DNA of 64,000 nucleotides, taken from positions 30,436 to 94,435 of the forward strand of contig JAKQDH010000135.1 in the NCBI GenBank assembly GCA_029558835.1, given 5' to 3'. Made by a program: the position numbers and the translations under genes. The stretch is from Planctomycetota bacterium. GTDB taxonomy: Bacteria; Planctomycetota; Phycisphaerae; UBA1845. Below are positions 25,161 to 33,708 of this stretch, piece after piece. Below the pieces are notes generated by a model that was given only the letters and a program-made list of their open reading frames with translations, did no database searches and was not told the DNA's origin. Position 1 is the first letter of the stretch. Every line of letters starts with the position of its first letter.

Positions 25161-25284
25161 ATGCGGTCTTTCCTGCAGAGTGGCCGTGCGTGCCGGGAAA
25201 GCCCGGCGCTTCGTTGCTCGTGCTGTCACGTTGTGGCACGCATCAGAGGGCGGGTGTGCGCTCAAACGTGCCCCCTGCGGTGGA

Positions 25285-25518
25285 ATTCGGCCGCTCGCTG
25301 ATTCCGACCCGTGTCGGGGCGGTTCGGATCTCCGGTGCCGACTCGCGCGCGGTCATTCAGGTGCGTCGGCTCGGGAGGTTCCGCGCGCGTATTGCCGACA
25401 CTTCTGCCGTACAGGCAGCCCCGCAACGAGTGTGCGCGAACACGCGTCACCGGCCTGGAGATTCGGCCGCTCGCTGACGGTCGCAGTTCGGATCCGAGGC
25501 GCCGGATCGCGCACGGTG
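25285..25518. repeat. Imperfect direct repeat, two copies
   Basis: ATTCGGCCGCTCGCTGA followed about 15-25 bp later by GTTCGGATC, GCCG and CGCGCGGT occurs at 25285-25354 and again in shorter form at 25460-25518. The copies are about 175 bp apart. Confidence 0.5.
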
Positions 25519-25696
25519 GTTTGGACAGCCTGTTGATGGGGTGGCGTCCGCGGTGCGTGCCGGTCGGCAGGCCCCCGCGGAGGAGGCAGGCGTTCGAAGT
25601 GCTGCCGGCCTGCACATTCGCAGTGTCATCGTACCCTTCGTCGCCGGCAGAGGAGTGACGCTACACGCTCGACCACATCGTCGGGTGTGTCGTAAA

Positions 25697-25829
25697 TGTT
25701 TAGCGTCTTCGGCGTTGTCGGTGCCATGCTCTCCCGCGACCGCGGTCGCGGGTAAACATGCCTCTTATGGACGCGGCACATGCCCACCCCCGCTTGCGGC
25801 GGGTGAGGGCATCGCACCCAGGCTAAACA
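25697..25829. repeat. Family-2 hairpin element, copy A (MITE-like)
   Basis: This 133-bp element has ends TGTTTAGCG and GGCTAAACA (inverted), inner arms GTGCCATGCTCTCCCGC and GGGTGAGGGCATCGCAC, and a GCGACCGCGGTCGC palindrome. It lies about 200 bp before fabI. The related copy B lies just after fabI (26836-26970). It contains no coding sequence. Confidence 0.7.
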
Positions 25830-26034
25830 GCTACGGTGTGTCGTGTCGCCAAATCGGTCACGGATGCACCGGTGTTCGTGCTGCCTGAGGCGCCTTGCCG
25901 GGGGCCACGGCGTTGGCGACAATGGCACCGGCCAGGTAACGAGGGCGGTTTGCGCATCCTGAGCTCGCGGGCGGGCGAAGCCGGATGGTCCGGCCGAGGG
26001 AACCCGTGGCCGTGACCACGAACGGGTGTCACTG

Positions 26035-26814
26035 ATGGGTCTGCTGGACGATCGAAAAGGGCTCATCTTCGGCATCGCCAATGACCGCAGCATCGCCTGC
26101 TCGATCGCCCGGCACGTGCTGGGGGAGGGGGCGACCTGCGGTTTCCCCTACCTGCCGGGGGAGAAGAACGAGCGGCGGGTGCGCAAGGCCCTGGAAGGGA
26201 TCGAGGTGACCGACCCTTGGGTGGCGCCCTGCGACGTATCGAGCGACGCGGACCTGGACGCGACGTTCGCGGCGGCCGCCGAGCGGTTTGAGACCCTGGA
26301 CTTCGTGGTTCATTCGATCGCCTACGCGGACCGGGCGTACCTGCGTCCGGGAGCGTTCGCACTAACGCCACGGGCGGTCTTCGCCCAGGCGCTGGATATC
26401 TCCGCCTACTCGCTGGTGGCCATTGCCCGGAGGGCTGCGGAACTGATGCCACGCGGCGGGTCCGTGGTGGGTATGAGTTACTATGGCAGTGAGAAGGCGA
26501 TTCCGGGGTACAACGTCATGGGGGTCGCCAAGGCGGCCCTGGAGGCGTGCACGCGGTACCTGGCGGCCGAGCTGGGGGAGCGTGCCATTCGGATCAACAC
26601 CGTCAGCGCCGGTCCGGTGCGGACCTTGTCGTCGATGGCGGTGGGGGGAATCGACGAGATCTTCGACTGGGTTTCCCGCAAGGCCCCGCTACGGCGGAAC
26701 ATTGACGCCGACGAGGTGGGCAAGAGTGTGCTGTACCTGCTGAGCGACTTGTCGAGCGGGGTCACCGGCGAGAACCTGTACGTGGACGCCGGGTACAGCA
26801 TCATGGGGGTGTAG
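26035..26814 (+). CDS. fabI: Enoyl-[acyl-carrier-protein] reductase (NADH)
   Basis: FabI reduces trans-2-enoyl-ACP to acyl-ACP, the last step of each fatty-acid elongation cycle. The 259-residue protein is a short-chain dehydrogenase: 'GLIFGIANDRSIACSIA' at the N-terminus binds the cofactor, 'VVHSIAYADRAYL' follows near residue 90-102, and the FabI-type catalytic pair Tyr-x6-Lys is in 'GYNVMGVAKAALEA' (about 159-172), with the upstream Tyr in 'SYYGSEKA'. 'INTVSAGPVRTLSS' and the C-terminal 'GENLYVDAGYSIMG' are typical. ATG 26035 is preferred to the GTG at 26026 by alignment with family starts. Hairpin elements lie on both sides. Confidence 0.93.
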   Translation: MGLLDDRKGLIFGIANDRSIACSIARHVLGEGATCGFPYLPGEKNERRVRKALEGIEVTDPWVAPCDVSSDADLDATFAAAAERFETLDFVVHSIAYADRAYLRPGAFALTPRAVFAQALDISAYSLVAIARRAAELMPRGGSVVGMSYYGSEKAIPGYNVMGVAKAALEACTRYLAAELGERAIRINTVSAGPVRTLSSMAVGGIDEIFDWVSRKAPLRRNIDADEVGKSVLYLLSDLSSGVTGENLYVDAGYSIMGV

Positions 26815-26835
26815 AAAGCCCGCGGGCTGTGTACG

Positions 26836-26970
26836 TGTTCAGCGTGTGCGTCCGCAGGGTGCCGTGCTTTCCTGTGACAGCAGTTGCGGGTAAGCATGCC
26901 GTCGGTTCCGGGGGGGGCGCATGCCCACCCCCGCCTGCGGCGGATGAGGGCATGGCACCCACGCTAGACA
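26836..26970. repeat. Family-2 hairpin element, copy B (MITE-like)
   Basis: This 135-bp element has ends TGTTCAGCGT and ACGCTAGACA (inverted) and inner arms GTGCCGTGCTTTCCTG and ATGAGGGCATGGCAC. It shares CATGCCCACCCCCGC and the GCGGGTAA-CATGCC segment with copy A upstream of fabI. Confidence 0.7.
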
Positions 26971-27032
26971 CGCACCGGGTTGCCGGCCGCGGGTTTGCAG
27001 AAGGCGGCCGCCCTGCTGCGGTCGGGACTGTG

Positions 27033-27734
27033 ATGACGGACTATTACGCGGAAAACCTCTCCGGCGAGCGCTTGCGGCACTGCTACGACGTGGCCCCGCC
27101 GCGGGTGCGCCAGTACCTCGACGCCGAGATCGAGCACGTGCTGAGCAAGATCTGCCTGGGCGATGCGGTGCTGGAACTCGGCTGCGGGTATGGGCGCGTG
27201 CTGGGGCGGCTGGTGGGCAAGGCGTTGCTCACCGTCGGTATCGACGTCTCGGTGCCCAGCCTGACGACCGCCGAGGAAGCGCTCAGGGGTTATCCGCATG
27301 CGTTTGTGGCGGCCATGGATGCCGTGGCCCTCGGCCTGCCGGACGCCGCTTTCGACGTCGTCGTATGCATTCAGAACGGCATCTGCGCGTTCGGCGTCAA
27401 TCCGCTCCACCTCATCCGTGAGGCGGTGCGGGTGACCCGTCCGGGCGGGTCAGTGCTGCTGTCGAGCTACGCCGAGAGCTTCTGGGAGGAGCGTCTGGAG
27501 TGGTTCGAGCTCCAGGCGGCCTTCGGGCTCATCGGCGAGATTGACCCGGTCCGGACGAAGAACGGGGTGATCGTCTGCCAGGACGGGTTCCGGGCGGGCA
27601 CCTTCCGCCGCGAGGACTTCGACGAACTAGCCACCTCGCTCGACTTCCTGCCCATCATTCAGGAGGTAGACGAGTCGAGTCTGTTCTGCGAGCTGCGCGT
27701 CGGCGCGCCGCCCTTCCCGCGCGAGGGCGACTGA
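27033..27734 (+). CDS. Class I SAM-dependent methyltransferase
   Basis: The 233-residue protein has a Rossmann methyltransferase core. Motif I is 'VLELGCGYGRVLGRL' (about 48-62), 'VGIDVSVPSL' carries the acidic residue at the end of beta 2, 'DAAFDVVVCIQNGICAF' is motif IV, and 'VTRPGGSVLLSSY' the post-motif. It resembles the Methyltransf_11/25 group, which gives no substrate. The ATG at 27033 lies 62 bp after the hairpin element copy B, and a longer reading through that element was rejected. It precedes purE by 58 bp on the same strand, so the two may be co-transcribed. Confidence 0.8.
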   Translation: MTDYYAENLSGERLRHCYDVAPPRVRQYLDAEIEHVLSKICLGDAVLELGCGYGRVLGRLVGKALLTVGIDVSVPSLTTAEEALRGYPHAFVAAMDAVALGLPDAAFDVVVCIQNGICAFGVNPLHLIREAVRVTRPGGSVLLSSYAESFWEERLEWFELQAAFGLIGEIDPVRTKNGVIVCQDGFRAGTFRREDFDELATSLDFLPIIQEVDESSLFCELRVGAPPFPREGD

Positions 27735-27792
27735 TGGGCGCCAGGCAGAGGGCAGGCTGCCCAGGCACGGGCCGATCGTCAGGGAGCGGCAC

Positions 27793-28299
27793 ATGAGCAA
27801 GCCCAGGATTGCGGTGGTATTCGGCAGCGACTCCGACTGGCCGGTGATGCAGGAATGCGTCCAGCAGTTGCGCCAGTTCGGCGAAGAGCCGGTCATCGAG
27901 ATCATGAGCGCCCATCGCACGCCCGCCCGCGTGCACGAGTTCGCGCGGAGCGCTCGGGACGAGGGCCTGGAGGTGATCATCGCGGCCGCGGGCCTGGCGG
28001 CCGCCCTGGCGGGGACCGTGGCCGCCAACACCTGCCTGCCGGTCATTGGTGTGCCCCTGGCCAGCGGTACGCTGCAGGGCATCGACTCGCTGTTGTCTAC
28101 CGTGCAGATGCCGCCGGGCGTGCCGGTGGCATCGGTCGGCATCGGCCCGGCCGGGGCACGCAACGCCGCCCTGCTGGCCATCCAGATCGTCGCCCTGCAC
28201 GACGAGCGCCTGCACACGGCCTACCGGGAGTTCAAGGCGAAGCAGGCCAAGAGCGTGGAAGAGAAGAATCGGGCGCTGGCCAAGCAACTGACCGGCTGA
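27793..28299 (+). CDS. purE: 5-(carboxyamino)imidazole ribonucleotide mutase
   Basis: PurE converts N5-CAIR to CAIR in de novo purine synthesis. The 168-residue protein has the class I signature: 'VFGSDSDWPVMQ' (about 9-20) binding the phosphate, 'IMSAHRTPARVHEF' (about 37-50) with the catalytic His, 'AAAGLAAALAGTVAA', and 'GIDSLLSTVQMPPGVPVAS' near the C-terminal half. The ATG at 27793 follows AGGGAG. PurK, which supplies N5-CAIR, is not adjacent. A Lys/Glu-rich helical tail ends the protein. Confidence 0.95.
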   Translation: MSKPRIAVVFGSDSDWPVMQECVQQLRQFGEEPVIEIMSAHRTPARVHEFARSARDEGLEVIIAAAGLAAALAGTVAANTCLPVIGVPLASGTLQGIDSLLSTVQMPPGVPVASVGIGPAGARNAALLAIQIVALHDERLHTAYREFKAKQAKSVEEKNRALAKQLTG

Positions 28300-28487
28300 C
28301 GCTGACACAACAGGCGGGCGGTGCCCCAGGTCACTGCGCAACATCGCATCGTACGCCGGGGGCGGCGTGGTCGTTGGCGACGCCCCCAAGAGTCCCACGT
28401 CGGCCATGGGGGCCGACGCTACCGAAGCGAGCGGTGCGGGTGGGTACGGACTGCTTTGCTGAACGCCTCGTTGGCCCCACGCTACCG

Positions 28488-29597
28488 ATGACCACGGCAA
28501 CCCTCCAGAACCTACCCCGGACGATTGAATGGGTCGGTGACCTGAGCGGGCACGTTGCCCTGATCGACCAGACCCTGCTGCCCGAGCACCTTGCCATCGT
28601 GCAGTGCCACGACGTGCAGACCCTGTGGCAGGCCATCCGACGGTTGCAGGTGCGGGGGGCGCCGGCGCTGGGGATCGCGGCCGCCATGGGGGTCGTGCTC
28701 GGGGTACGCTCCAGCCGGGCCGCGACGGTCGAGGAACTGCGGGCCGACATTGACGGCGTCTGTGCGTACCTCGGCGGCGCGCGACCCACGGCCGTCAACC
28801 TGTTCTGGGCCCTCGATCGGATGCGGGCGTGGGGCGCGGCCTGGGGGCGTGCCGCTGTGGACGGACTGAAGCTGAGTCTCCTCGAGGAGGCCAGACGCAT
28901 CCGGGACGAAGACGCGGCGACCTGCCGGGCGATCGGGTGTGCCGGTGCCCATCTGATCCGTGATGGGACGGGGGTCCTGACACACTGCAACGCGGGTTGG
29001 CTGGCGACGGCCGAGTTCGGCACCGCCCTGGCGCTGATGTACACGGCGCACGAGGCCGGGCGGCGGTTCCACGTGTACGCCGACGAGACCCGCCCTCTCC
29101 TGCAAGGCTCACGGCTGACCGCCTGGGAGCTTTCCCGAGCTGGGATCGACGTGACCGTCGTCTGCGACAACATGGCCGGCCTGCTGATGCGACAGGGGAA
29201 GATCGATCTGGTGGTCACCGGTGCGGACCGGATTGCCGCCAATGGCGATGTCGCGAACAAGGTTGGCACTTACAGCGTAGCTGTCCTTGCTGAAGCCCAC
29301 CGGATACCGTTCTACGTGGCGGCTCCGAGCAGCACGTTCGACTCCCAGACCCCGTCGGGGGACCGCATTCCCATCGAGGAGCGGGACGCCGAGGAGGTGC
29401 GGCGCGGGTTCGGGCGGCTCACCGTGCCCGCCGACGTGCCCTGCTTCAATCCAGCGTTCGATGTGACCCCCGCCCGGTTGATCCGCGGCATTGTCACCGA
29501 ACGGGGCATGATCGAGCCGGTGCAGCGGGACCGGATTGACGCCGTTTTGGGCAAAGAACCAGGTGGGAGGGGGCACCACACCTTGCGGCGGGAGTGA
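28488..29597 (+). CDS. mtnA: S-methyl-5-thioribose-1-phosphate isomerase
   Basis: MtnA converts 5-methylthioribose-1-phosphate to the ribulose form in methionine salvage. The 369-residue product carries the family residues: 'VRGAPALGIAAAMG' (about 53-66), catalytic Cys in 'VLTHCNAGWLAT' (near 168), and Asp in 'VTGADRIAANGDVANKVGT' (near 248). 'ETRPLLQGSRLTAWEL' is also diagnostic. The ATG at 28488 gives the usual N-terminus. The 188 bp between purE and mtnA contain a GGGGGCCGACGCTAC palindrome partner that recurs elsewhere (see findings). No other mtn gene is in the window. Confidence 0.93.
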   Translation: MTTATLQNLPRTIEWVGDLSGHVALIDQTLLPEHLAIVQCHDVQTLWQAIRRLQVRGAPALGIAAAMGVVLGVRSSRAATVEELRADIDGVCAYLGGARPTAVNLFWALDRMRAWGAAWGRAAVDGLKLSLLEEARRIRDEDAATCRAIGCAGAHLIRDGTGVLTHCNAGWLATAEFGTALALMYTAHEAGRRFHVYADETRPLLQGSRLTAWELSRAGIDVTVVCDNMAGLLMRQGKIDLVVTGADRIAANGDVANKVGTYSVAVLAEAHRIPFYVAAPSSTFDSQTPSGDRIPIEERDAEEVRRGFGRLTVPADVPCFNPAFDVTPARLIRGIVTERGMIEPVQRDRIDAVLGKEPGGRGHHTLRRE

Positions 29598-29716
29598 GAA
29601 GTAGGGCGGCTGCGGTGTGCCCGGACACCTGACCACGACGATAATGAGGCGGGGGCCGAAGGCCGCCTGTCGGGGCCGAGTTGCCCCCCGGCGGGAGCCG
29701 GAGGTGGTCGGTTGCC

Positions 29717-29745
29717 TTGCGAGTAGGTCGGCCGGTCGGTATACT
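29717..29745 (+). promoter_or_regulatory. Sigma-70-type promoter for the small exported protein cluster
   Basis: TTGCGA (29717-29722), an ideal 17-bp spacer and TATACT (29740-29745) lie 87 bp before the ATG at 29833. Confidence 0.6.
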
Positions 29746-29832
29746 GCCCCCCGTGACGCGCCGGGGACCCGGCGGGCGGACGCCTGTGAGCGGTTCCTGG
29801 GAACGTAGTCTGAAGTTCATGGAGTCCCTGCG

Positions 29833-30090
29833 ATGCGCACCGGTTTTCATCGAGTGGCGATGGCGGTTACCCTGCTGGCGGCGGGCGGCTCGCTGATGTT
29901 CACGTCCAACCTGGGATGTGAGTCGTTCATGGGCGAGTCGCTGATGACTTCCCTGGACTTCTGTTTCATCTTCGATTGCAGCAACGGGTTGCTGGGCGGA
30001 ACGGTCAAGCCGTGCCAGCAGGGTGTGGATGCCCTGGGGGACCAGACGGGGACCCTGTTTTTGGACTGCCCGACGGACGAGAACCCGTAG
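29833..30090 (+). CDS. Small exported Cys-containing protein 1
   Basis: This 85-residue protein of unknown function has a basic N-terminus and hydrophobic core (residues 8-28, 'VAMAVTLLAAGGSLMF') followed by 'SNLGCES', where Cys29 could be lipidated although the lipobox is imperfect. Mature Cys residues at 'FCFIFDCSN', 'KPCQQG' and 'LDCPT' could form disulfides. The ATG follows GGAG at about 29821. It is the first of three tandem genes of the same kind (30198 and 30733 follow), each small and exported but poorly conserved in the mature part. The cluster has its own promoter candidate. Confidence 0.65.
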   Translation: MRTGFHRVAMAVTLLAAGGSLMFTSNLGCESFMGESLMTSLDFCFIFDCSNGLLGGTVKPCQQGVDALGDQTGTLFLDCPTDENP

Positions 30091-30197
30091 ACGGGCCTAG
30101 GCAGGCACGGAAGACCGGCGACGTGCGACGTGCGACGTGGGATCGGCATCCCGGAGACGCTGGGCGAAACCGGGATTCACCAACGGAGAGACGGCAG

Positions 30198-30494
30198 ATG
30201 ATGGTTCGTGCTCAGATCAAACAGCGGGCGAGACGGTTTCTGCTGGCCGGTGTCGCGCTGATGTCGGGATTCACGTTCCTGTTCATCCCTTCCTGTGAGG
30301 GGATTCTGACCACGTTTGACCCCTGCGGGACCATCCTGGGCAACTGCGCGCCGGGCACGTTCCAGTTGCTGTTCGCCGATGTCCCGGATTACAGCGTCGA
30401 CCCAACGTGCACGATACCGGGCGGGTGTGCGGACGAGGGGGAGAACTGGGTGGATCCATTCGGGCAGCTTGGCCCGGGCGCGTGGGAGCCATAG
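30198..30494 (+). CDS. Small exported Cys-containing protein 2
   Basis: This 98-residue protein starts at paired Met codons with GGAGAG upstream. A basic segment (KQRARR) and a hydrophobic core ('FLLAGVALMSGFTFLFI', about 14-30) lead to 'PSCEG', a plausible lipid-attachment Cys. The mature part has further Cys in 'FDPCGTILGNCAPG', 'DPTCTIPGGCAD' and ends 'FGQLGPGAWEP'. Pairing of the Cys residues in disulfides is inferred. It lies 107 bp after protein 1. Confidence 0.65.
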   Translation: MMVRAQIKQRARRFLLAGVALMSGFTFLFIPSCEGILTTFDPCGTILGNCAPGTFQLLFADVPDYSVDPTCTIPGGCADEGENWVDPFGQLGPGAWEP

Positions 30495-30732
30495 TGTGGT
30501 GTTCGGTCCTGCGCCCGGTGCAGGGTAGGGGAGGGGTTTCGGCTTACTGCCGCCGGGGCTGCCGGCGTTCTACTGCAATCGCATACCGCCCTACGTTTCG
30601 ACGTGCCTCCATTGTATCCCGGTGGCGGGGGGTTCAGTTGTCCTATCGGCGCCGCGCGGGGTCGGCCGATGTACCCTTCGTCGGGTCGTCTCGCGAGGCC
30701 GGCCCAACTACGTGAAATCAGAGGGAGCTGAG

Positions 30733-30909
30733 ATGAGTCAGGCAAGGATACTGCGAGCGAAGCGGTGGGCGCGCGTGGTCATGGGGCTGGCGAGTGGTGC
30801 CTGCCTTCTCCAGGTAGGCGGCTGTATGAGCGGAATCCTCCCGGTGGCGGTCAGTTACGGTCAGTCGCTTCTGCTCAATGCCATTCTCGCGCTGCTGACA
30901 TCCGCGTGA
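30733..30909 (+). CDS. Small lipoprotein 3
   Basis: This 58-residue protein has a classic lipoprotein signal: RAKRWAR, hydrophobic 'VVMGLASGACLLQVGG' and Cys31 after LLQVGG. The short mature part 'MSGILPVAVSYGQSLLLN AILALL' is hydrophobic and helical, possibly a second membrane-associated segment. The ATG at 30733 follows AGGGAG by 6 nt. Planctomycetota genomes contain many such tiny lipoproteins ending in a hydrophobic helix; none has a known role. It is the last of the three tandem genes. Confidence 0.65.
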   Translation: MSQARILRAKRWARVVMGLASGACLLQVGGCMSGILPVAVSYGQSLLLNAILALLTSA

Positions 30910-31129
30910 CGGTCCGTCGTAGCGCGTGGCGGTGCGGCGCAGCCGTTGCCAGCGGCCGCGTGCGGCGTTGTCTACGGCGGCGGCCGGGCGTACCTGCCGA
31001 CAGGCGAGGCGCACGCCACTTCTTGGAGAGGCGGTCAGGTGTGCGGGGGATTCTCCGTTCTCGGGGGCAATTGGGGCGTCGGTGCCCGGCAGGGCGGTGT
31101 ACCCCCGAGGCGAAGGCCCAGGTATCGGG

Positions 31130-31849
31130 TCAAGCACCGGCGTCGATACCTGTGAAGCCGCGGAGCCGGGCTGCCCGCAGGATCAACTCGACCGCGTCGT
31201 GCACGGTCAGCCGTTCCAGATTGACGACGAAGTCGTGGCGAACGGGGTCGTTGGCCTCGACGCCGAAACGACGGCGAATGAAGTCCTCGCGTTCGAGCGT
31301 GATGCGTTCCAGCTCGCTCTCGGTCTCCTGAGGCGACAGCCCGAGGCGTTGAGACAGTAGCGCCAGTCGCTGCCGACGGGGTGCGGTGACCCGCACGCGC
31401 AGCCCGCGGTCGCGCGGCAGGATGAGGTCGATGCCCCGCCCCAGGAAGATCGCTCGACTCTGGCGGGCGAGGGAAAGAACGGTTTCGGTGAGACGGCGGA
31501 AGTAGTCGTTGGCGCTGACCTCGCTGAGGTTCAGCCCCCGGGCGGTCGCCTCGAACCACGTCAGGTCGCGTTCGTCCATCACCTCGTAGAGGTGGTGGCG
31601 AATCCGATCATCGCCGGCCATCGCCTGCAGGATCTCCCTGTCGAACAGCGGCCAGCCCAGACGTTCGGCGAGTTGAGAGGCCACCTCGGCGCCGCCTGAG
31701 CCGACGGTCCTGGACACCGCAATGAAGTCCTGGACCGCGGGTCGTTCCGTGGTCGGGACATCCGGCCGCTGGGCGCGAGCGATCTCCCAGTTACGCATCT
31801 GTCGTTCGACGAGCTTCGCCAGACCGGGGAGTTGGGATCGTTGAGGCAT
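31130..31849 (-). CDS. Cytidylate kinase-like protein
   Basis: The 239-residue protein matches the cytidylate-kinase-like family (PF13189 type), P-loop kinases related to CMP kinase. 'FIAVSRTVGSGGAEVASQLAERLGWPLFDREIL' spans the nucleotide-binding region: the loop reads S-R-T-V-G-S-G-G, without the Lys of a canonical GxGKS P-loop, as is common in this family. 'RAIFLGRGIDLILP' and 'RLRVRVTAP' type strands and the Arg-rich lid 'EREDFIRRRFG' follow. The ATG at 31849 has an AGGA ribosome site. True substrate unknown; CMP phosphorylation cannot be assumed. It is divergent from miaB. Confidence 0.75.
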   Translation of the reverse strand: MPQRSQLPGLAKLVERQMRNWEIARAQRPDVPTTERPAVQDFIAVSRTVGSGGAEVASQLAERLGWPLFDREILQAMAGDDRIRHHLYEVMDERDLTWFEATARGLNLSEVSANDYFRRLTETVLSLARQSRAIFLGRGIDLILPRDRGLRVRVTAPRRQRLALLSQRLGLSPQETESELERITLEREDFIRRRFGVEANDPVRHDFVVNLERLTVHDAVELILRAARLRGFTGIDAGA

Positions 31850-32067
31850 GGCGACATCCTTTCGTGACGAGGCCCCGAAGACTGGGAGTACCGACCCGCG
31901 GGCACCGCTGGAGTGCACACGGTCATCCGGCTGACACTTCATTATACCCGCGCCCGCTTCCGCGCCCAGCCGGCAACGGTGCGGGTCACCGGGCGGCCCC
32001 ATGCCCGGCAGGGGCGGAAGGAAGTACAATCGCGCGGGCGCGTGGTCCTTATCGGACGGGCGGAGCG

Positions 32068-33708
32068 ATGGCGCTTCGCCCCACCGGAGGTGGGCGGCCC
32101 GGCGGCGGTCGGCTCGTGGTGGGAAGGAAGGTCTATCTCGAAACGATGGGTTGCCAGATGAACGTGCTCGACAGCGAGCTCGTGCTGGGGCAACTGCGCG
32201 CGGCCGGGTATGAGCGGGTGGACGATTCCAAGGCGGCTGACGTCGTGCTGCTGAACACGTGCAGCGTGCGGGACCACGCGGAGCAGAAGGTGCTGGCGCG
32301 TCTGGGCCGGCTGCGGAAGCGGAAGCTTGCCCGCCCCCAGCTCATCATCGGTGTGCTGGGCTGCATGGCGGAGCGCGATCCCGACGGGTTGGTCGCCCGC
32401 ATGCCGCACGTTGACGTGCTCTGCGGGCCCGGTGAGCTCAACAAGCTGCCCGCGATGCTGGCGGAGGTGGAGAGTACGCGGCGACGGGCGATCGCGCTGA
32501 GTCAGTCAATGTCCCGCCGCAACACGCCGTTACAGCGGGCCGTCGAGTACGACTCCGTCGAGGCCCTGGACCTGTCGCGCGATCCGGAGCCGGGCCCGGC
32601 GGTACTGCAAGCGTACGTCCGGGTGCAGCGCGGGTGCGACAAGTTCTGCACGTTCTGCGTAGTCCCTTTCACCCGCGGGCCGGAGCGCAGTCGCCCGCCG
32701 GGCCAGATCGTCGACGAAGCGAGGATGCTCGCCGACCGTGGCGCCCGGGAGATCACCCTGCTGGGGCAGACGGTCAACAGCTACGCCTATCCCGAGAACG
32801 ACGGACCGGTGCGCCTGGCCGAGCTGCTCGAACGGGTGAGCGCCGTCGAAGGCGTCGACCGCGTACGCTTCGTCACGAACTACCCCGGCGACTTCACGGA
32901 CGACATCCTGTACGCCCTGCGTGACCTGCCCAAGGTGTGCGAGTACCTGCACATCCCCGTCCAGAGCGGCAGCGACGCGGTGCTGAAGCGGATGCGCCGG
33001 CAGTACTCGGTGGGGCAGTACCTGGAACTGATTGACCGCGCCCGGGACATCGTGCCGGGCCTCGCCATCGCCAGCGACTTCATTGTCGGGTTCTGCGGGG
33101 AAACGCCGGCCGATCATGAAGCCTCGTGCCGACTCCTCGAACGTTGCCGGTTCAAGAACGTGTTTGTGTTCAAGTACTCGCCGCGACCGGGAACGGTGGC
33201 CGACAAACGCGAGGCGGACGATGTGCCTGACGAGGTCAAGCGGCAGCGCAACCTCGAGTTGCTGAAGCTGCAAGAGCAGGTCGCGCTCGCCGCGAACCAG
33301 CGGCAGATCGGCTCCGTCGTCGAAGTGCTCGTGGAGGGCTACAGCAAGGCCGCCACCAAGGCCCGGGAGACGGAACACTGCCGCGACCTGCGTGACAGGC
33401 GCACTACTGATCCCTCTCCCCCTTGGGGGAGAGGGCAGGGTGAGGGGGAGAACGCTGAGACTCCGAGTCGTGGGGACGCGGAGCCGGGCAGCGTCCCGGA
33501 CGCCGACACGGCACCGGACGCGGAGCAGTCCCGCGGCCAGGAGGTGAGCTGGTGTCCCACCAATCAGCTCGTGGGACGCACGCGACAGGACCAGATCGTG
33601 GTGTTCGCCGGCCCGCCCTCGGCCATCGGCCGGTTCGCCGACGTGCGCATCGTCGAGGCCACCGCCCTGACGCTGCACGGGCAGTTGCTGGCTGACGCAC
33701 CGCGGTAG
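32068..33708 (+). CDS. miaB: tRNA methylthiotransferase with in-frame repeat insert
   Basis: MiaB converts i6A37 to ms2i6A37 in tRNAs by radical SAM chemistry. The N-terminal domain binds the auxiliary cluster through Cys in 'METMGCQMN'-like 'LETMGCQMNVLDSE' (about 29), 'LLNTCSVRDHA' and 'VLGCMAERD'. The radical SAM motif C-x3-C-x2-C is in 'RGCDKFCTFCVVPF' (about 189). 'LHIPVQSGSDAVLKRM' and 'DFIVGFCGET' are family hallmarks. The TRAM domain begins at about 430 and is split: after 'KARETEHCRDLR' there are about 50 low-complexity residues (about 445-492) encoded by a palindromic repeat and flanking DNA, then 'LVGRTRQDQIVVF' resumes the fold. The result is 546 residues, 80-100 more than usual. 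The ATG at 32068 has CGGAG upstream. Confidence 0.92.
   Translation: MALRPTGGGRPGGGRLVVGRKVYLETMGCQMNVLDSELVLGQLRAAGYERVDDSKAADVVLLNTCSVRDHAEQKVLARLGRLRKRKLARPQLIIGVLGCMAERDPDGLVARMPHVDVLCGPGELNKLPAMLAEVESTRRRAIALSQSMSRRNTPLQRAVEYDSVEALDLSRDPEPGPAVLQAYVRVQRGCDKFCTFCVVPFTRGPERSRPPGQIVDEARMLADRGAREITLLGQTVNSYAYPENDGPVRLAELLERVSAVEGVDRVRFVTNYPGDFTDDILYALRDLPKVCEYLHIPVQSGSDAVLKRMRRQYSVGQYLELIDRARDIVPGLAIASDFIVGFCGETPADHEASCRLLERCRFKNVFVFKYSPRPGTVADKREADDVPDEVKRQRNLELLKLQEQVALAANQRQIGSVVEVLVEGYSKAATKARETEHCRDLRDRRTTDPSPPWGRGQGEGENAETPSRGDAEPGSVPDADTAPDAEQSRGQEVSWCPTNQLVGRTRQDQIVVFAGPPSAIGRFADVRIVEATALTLHGQLLADAPR
33412..33455 (+). repeat. Dispersed palindromic repeat inside miaB
   Basis: CCCTCTCCCCC and GGGGGAGAGGG pair around a TT centre (33412-33435) and are followed by CAGGGTGAGGGGGAG. 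On the minus strand this has the same order as the intergenic copy between larB and nnrD (CCCCTCACCCTGCCCTCTCCC...). Here it is translated in frame within the MiaB TRAM domain. Confidence 0.8.

Larger units (their letters stand above)
25161..26034. other. 870-bp gene-free region after tRNA-Lys
   Basis: No protein gene is supported. The region holds an imperfect direct duplication (25285-25354 and 25460-25518) and a hairpin element with inverted ends (25697-25829). The position directly after a tRNA gene is a common integration site, but no 3'-tRNA repeat or integrase was found. Confidence 0.5.

Noticed and set aside
25156..25536. Open frames after tRNA-Lys
   Set aside because: The frames lack ribosome sites, and both strands are equally open across the direct repeat; the translations are Arg-rich and motif-free.
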